Assembly: GCA_911728435.2 (NCBI GenBank)
Contig: OU452210.1
Span: forward strand, 8,370,001-8,434,000
Length of the DNA stretch: 64,000 nucleotides
Direction: 5' to 3'
From: Apoderus coryli
Lineage: Eukaryota > Arthropoda > Insecta > Coleoptera > Attelabidae
Numbering within the stretch: the stretch's first letter is position 1; each line of letters starts with the position of its first letter. The position numbers were made by a program, and so were the translations under genes. The notes under the pieces are model-generated. The model did no database searches. It saw only the letters and a list, made by a program, of their open reading frames with translations, and was not told the DNA's origin. Shown here one piece after another: positions 59,189 through 64,000 of this stretch.

Positions 59189-62100
59189 AATTCTAAGCGA
59201 TCAAACTAGTGACTTTAAGCAGTACTGACTACCACACTAGAAATGCACATGCATTTAAATACTGAAACAAAATGAACATAAAAATATAGCAGTAAAAGAC
59301 CTTGTTCTCACTTTTTATTGAAACCTTCGTTGCAACATCATTAGATGTCAAACAAACCAGGAAACAAAAAAAAAGTTACAATGGTCTTAAAAACATCAAT
59401 ATATAATTCAATGAGAAACTTTTTTAAGTTCCTTATTTGGAAAATAATGTATCTGAGTTTTCAAACAGGTATATTAGCGACATGTACCTATATATCTAAC
59501 AATAATAGTAGCGCTACTGCCTTACACAAAACTACTTGGAAATTATCCGTTTCGTTATTGTCTAACTTCTAATGTGTTTTATCGTTTAGTTCTGAAGAAG
59601 TTTGGAATGAAACTTATCTGAGTCGACCCACTTCCAAACAAGTTTTACAGAAAATAGTCAAAAGGAGAAAACATGGATAGACTATGAAAAATCTGGAGAA
59701 AATCACTTTTAAACTAGCCGTTTGTTTCTCCATTTAATTTGAACAACTACCTTCTTACACAGCATATGCAGAGCTGTTGCAACTTAAATTGAAATTTCAT
59801 TGGCCTCAATTTAAATTGATTCATGAGTAAACTACATGTGAAGCCCACTTTATATACGTTTTCAATATTCTAGAAAAGTATCAATCATGAAAAATTTTAC
59901 AAGAATGATCACAAAAATTAATAACCTTCACAAATTTTATATTCGGTGCTATATTTTTGGGGATGTCTTGAAAGTGATCTTCTACCTGAGAGGATTTTAA
60001 AAAATAGAACTTTTTTGTACAATGCTAGATATAAACTAACTTCCAAGGAAAGGAAAGTTGTTTCAACAAAACTAACTTATTAATAGTTGTTGTTTAGCAT
60101 CGAACAATTTAAATACAATATACCACATCTCATTAAATTTATCATGACTTCGTCACATAATATGGGTACATATATATTATCAACTTTATCCAAGTTACTA
60201 AGTTTGAAAGCTTTGAGAATTTGCAACTCTATTATTACTGTTACTCCCGTTGTGTATTTGTTTAACTCCCATTTAAGCTCAAAAGGCTATATACGGTGCC
60301 ACAGTCAGAAAGGGTTAGGTTGCTAATGTTATACACAAAATATAATCAGATTCTAAATGAACATAACTATTATATTACAATTATGTTTTATGTATATGAA
60401 CGACAGCAGTAATTTAAAATTCAACTACTCCTACTACTGCAATATATTTACTTTATCTAATTAGAGAAATAAATTCAATTTAAATATTACCTGAATTAAA
60501 ATTCCATACTATAATCCTGTGGTTTAACTAACTCGTTTCTTGTCGACAAAATTAATTTTAAGTTTAAAGTTCTGAATGTACAATCATTTTGGACTTCTTC
60601 AGTTCACTTCGCTTCTTGTAAAGAACATCTAACTTAAGCTTTTTGTAGGCAAGCTTATCACACATTGAAAGTCAGTGGAAGAACAGTTTAACAGATTTAC
60701 TCCCGATACGACGACTCTTTTAGAATTCCAGACGCATTTTCAAATTTGAACTCCAGTAAATCTGAATAGAATTTCGAATATATTAATAGTCAATCTCCAG
60801 TAGAGATTATCCAAACCATATTCTAGTTTTGGAATTTATGAATATGAGATAACATAATTTTAAGTCCCATAAAAGACTAAATAAAAAGTTTTTCTCTTGC
60901 CCTGTTGCCAATAAAGAACCAACTACAAACTGCCTACCAAAATTTATTTATAAAATAAATAATACGGCTATATCTTGAATTTGGCAACGCACTAATGCAA
61001 TGCAAAATCTGATCGAACCTTGAGAATCAAATCTTTATTCGTTCACTTTCTTTGGAATCTCTCGTTATTGGGCATCTATATCACGGATGAGGGTTTTGTG
61101 ATGCAGAATACTGTTTTTATTACTTGCTATTAATGATCCTGTTTTTAGACAAACAATAAATTAGAGACCAAAAGTGGCGATCTAAGAACAAATTCCGTTG
61201 GCCCAGGAACACTCACCCTGTATAATAAAAAATACAAATGTAGTTGTGCAGTTCTAAGGTCAATAATCCAAATACTGCCAAAACGTTTCAGGATTGTAAG
61301 GTTATAATATGAACTATTAGAAAGAAAACCATATATTTGGCTCGTTAAATTCAAAGAGTGCCTAATTTTGTGTTTGATCTAGAAATTGGTTATTAAAGTC
61401 ATAAATCTCTTTAGTTGTGGTATGTATGTATAGGTACCAACAATGTATGAATGTATACAAGGAATGCTTTTAAGCTATAAATCAGATTGTGCAACATTTC
61501 TAACGTTGTTTCATGTAACGGAAATTTGAATCTCAATGAGGAAATATGTTTGCCAGAACTTTACAAAAGATATATCTTTTTACATATATGGAGCTTTAAA
61601 AAACATGCCATAAATTATACGGCTGACGAAAAATTGAAATAATAAGTAGAGTTTAACTGAAAATATAATGTTTTATGACACATAGGAATACTTATCAAAC
61701 TAACTGGAAATAACTGTTTATAAATTTATTGCCAGATAATCTACCAAATGTTAATAACTGTATTTTAATCATTTATGAATACCAATGAGTTACATAAGAA
61801 ATGATTTCAGGGGCTTTTGATAATTTGACCATCTATATTGTCAATCTACGACTTTCCCTATCATCTTTAATCTTTGCATTACTTACGGAATTCAAAAGAA
61901 TATTGAAAATATCAATTCACAGATCGCTTGAATCTCTAGCCGACTACTTATGGAATATGTGATAAAATATTCGTTTGCAAAAGCTACATATTTCGCACAA
62001 TTGATCTCTGTTAAAACAAAAATTTAACTGTTAAAATAAATATATTGATATATTTATGATCATTTCAAATAATAAACAGAAGTATGCACCTTTTTAACTT

Positions 62101-64000
62101 ATCTTAACTTAACTATTCCAACTGTGAGTTAAAAAACTCTAAGACACATTTGCGTGAAATAAAAGAATAATCTTATACGTAGTCTGTATCTTTTCATTCC
62201 AATTAAATATGAAACACTAGAATACAATATTTAGACTTTTAAAATTGAAAAAATTATGCGCCGTTTCCTTTTATCCTTATACCGTGAAGGAATATTAATT
62301 TAATATTAAATGATATCATGCAAAATATTTTAATGGAATATATTCGAAAAGCCTGTATTTGAGATTAATATTATTACAGCTTTTAATATATGTCCGTGTT
62401 AAAATTGTTTAGTTAGTTATTCTAGTAAACCACCGTCAAATTAGTTGTTTAACAAGGTTTAATGGAAATTTTAACACCATATGTATGTTTGCTAACAGTA
62501 TGAATCAATGTTTCCAGTATTATTGATACACTTTTGTATCAATAATAAATATAATATATATTATTTATATATATAGTATAATAATACATAAGTAATATAT
62601 TTTGAGAAACAATTATTTCATGAACAGCATTTAACTTTCATTAAATAATGGTCGAAGAAAATGTATATAAATCCAAATCTTGGATAACTCTTACGTATAT
62701 TATAGATTTATTCCAAATTTTAGCCTTTTTGGGACTTGGATTGTCCTATATAAATGTTGAAACAATCAAGACAACTCTTACATAACAAACCTGTCAATTT
62801 GCTCCCGTTTATGTTTCGGATCCCTAATAAAGAAAATAATGAAAAGTTGGATCTATCCAGCATTCTAAAAAATTTAAATGTCAAAGTATCATGATTTAGG
62901 CATTGATTCCTGTACTAATTACTCTAAGGCAAAATATCCTCATTTTTTCTGTGCTTTGTTATTTAAATTATGGCTAGCATTCAAAGCGAAAAAGCTTTAT
63001 TTATATCTAAAATATTCCATCTGCTGTTTTAGTCCAATTTCAGTAGACGAATCCAAAGTTTAATTGAGTAAATTAAAAATGATAAAAATGCAGACCTAAT
63101 TGAAAAATTCGTAGTTGTTTTTAGATACCCATTTATTTACAAAGAATGAATAATTTTGTACCTACTTCTTATAGGTAAGTTTCAAAATACTCTGAAAATA
63201 TTAAATTTGGGTAGCTAAAAATACTGTATTTTACACTTAATTAAATTAAAATTTGTATAGAATTCAACTTTATTATAAGTTGAAAATGAGTGGGCTTGAC
63301 GAGACCGTGCACTTGGATATGTTGTAACTCATACGTATAATAGATTATTTTTCTGAGTGAGTTAACAACAAAAAACACTAAGATTTATGTTGATTTTCAG
63401 TATAATAATCCGGTTTTTCATTAGTACTTTCGATTTCTCTGTACGATACTTAAATAAATACAGGGAAAAAATTCGCCAACACAAATACTGACGATTTAGA
63501 CTTTTTGCGTAGATTCAAAAGAACAGAACTGTGTATGAATTTTATGATTTAGACATTATACCAATAAGATAAACCTTAAAATATGCTGATTTGAATTTCA
63601 AGCGTGTTCTCAATTAGAGAGAATACACTTTGAAATTAGTAAAAAAGATCAGAATGTACTTCAGTCGCTAATTAATCCCTCGGTCACCATTGCATATTAA
63701 AAATGAATTTATTGTTATTATATATTTGAAGAAAAGACAATTAAGAATTTTTATAAAACAGTCATCTCTTATAGTTAGTCTGATATTTTCCTGTGCATTA
63801 TAATTCAATATACAGGGTCTTCAGATACCGAGTAGGAACTATTTGCTGCTAACGAACGAAGCAAAATTTGTTTTATTTATTTTTAATATTTTTATTAATT
63901 AGCTAATCATTTCAGACAACTTTTTTGTATATCAAAAATGTTTGCATTTGTGGAATCCGAAAATTAGGATTAGAATTAGGTGTTCAACTTTTAAATTTCT
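59189..64000. other. Gene-free flank
   Basis: AT-rich, with only chance frames (59345-59572, 60087-60326, 61145-61354 minus, 62878-63063). CACCCTGTATAATA near 61213 and ATACAGGGTCTTC near 63811 look like isolated transposon ends. Confidence 0.55.
62518..62547. repeat. Perfect 13-bp hairpin with CTTT loop
   Basis: TATTATTGATACA (62518-62530), loop CTTT, then its exact reverse complement (62535-62547). It lies just before an AT microsatellite tract (62548-62600). Confidence 0.9.

Overview
The window is nuclear DNA from an insect: very AT-rich, gene-poor and intron-rich, with metazoan GT-AG splicing, a nicotinic acetylcholine receptor subunit of the insect alpha5/alpha6/alpha7 type, and insect-type transposable elements (Penelope-like, LINE, mariner-like, an unclassified TIR transposon). 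I cannot name the order or species from sequence alone.

The only host gene I can support is the receptor subunit. It lies on the + strand and occupies most of the window. Eight coding exons (12162-12301, 14371-14415, 14724-14833, 17969-18149, 35873-35948, 38615-39006, 39981-40249, 51219-51507) join in frame across all seven junctions. They give about 500 residues, from just after the signal peptide to the stop codon. The signal-peptide exon is not confidently found; a weak candidate lies at 11949-12045. The ligand-binding domain, Cys-loop, vicinal cysteines and four membrane segments are all intact. The subunit looks functional as part of a cation-selective acetylcholine-gated channel in neurons.

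The accessory content sits in the flanks and introns. Upstream, at about 1.86-2.98 kb, is a 5'-truncated Penelope-like retroelement. It keeps its GIY-YIG endonuclease, a decayed hammerhead-ribozyme-like fold, and an inverted piece of its own 3' end joined to the truncation point. The 17.7-kb intron (18150-35872) holds a complete-looking 2.4-kb DNA transposon (28883-31294) with long imperfect inverted repeats, a TTA target duplication and an uninterrupted 566-residue protein with candidate D-D-E residues; it is the most interesting single object here. The same intron has a LINE tail (about 25.7-26.2 kb) and a mariner-like relic (33.5-34.2 kb). Another LINE reverse transcriptase relic lies in the 14.8-18.0 kb intron.

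The 11-kb last intron carries a compound repeat region. A minisatellite of about 118 bp with a palindromic core (44634-46105) is interrupted by a 130-bp dyad. After it comes a 1.23-kb foldback element (46512-47743) whose arms enclose a hairpin-bearing tandem core. Two short coding-looking minus-strand pieces lie in and beside these repeats.

Downstream of the receptor gene (51.5-64 kb) I see no host gene, only a decayed mariner-like transposase near 59 kb and small inverted repeats.
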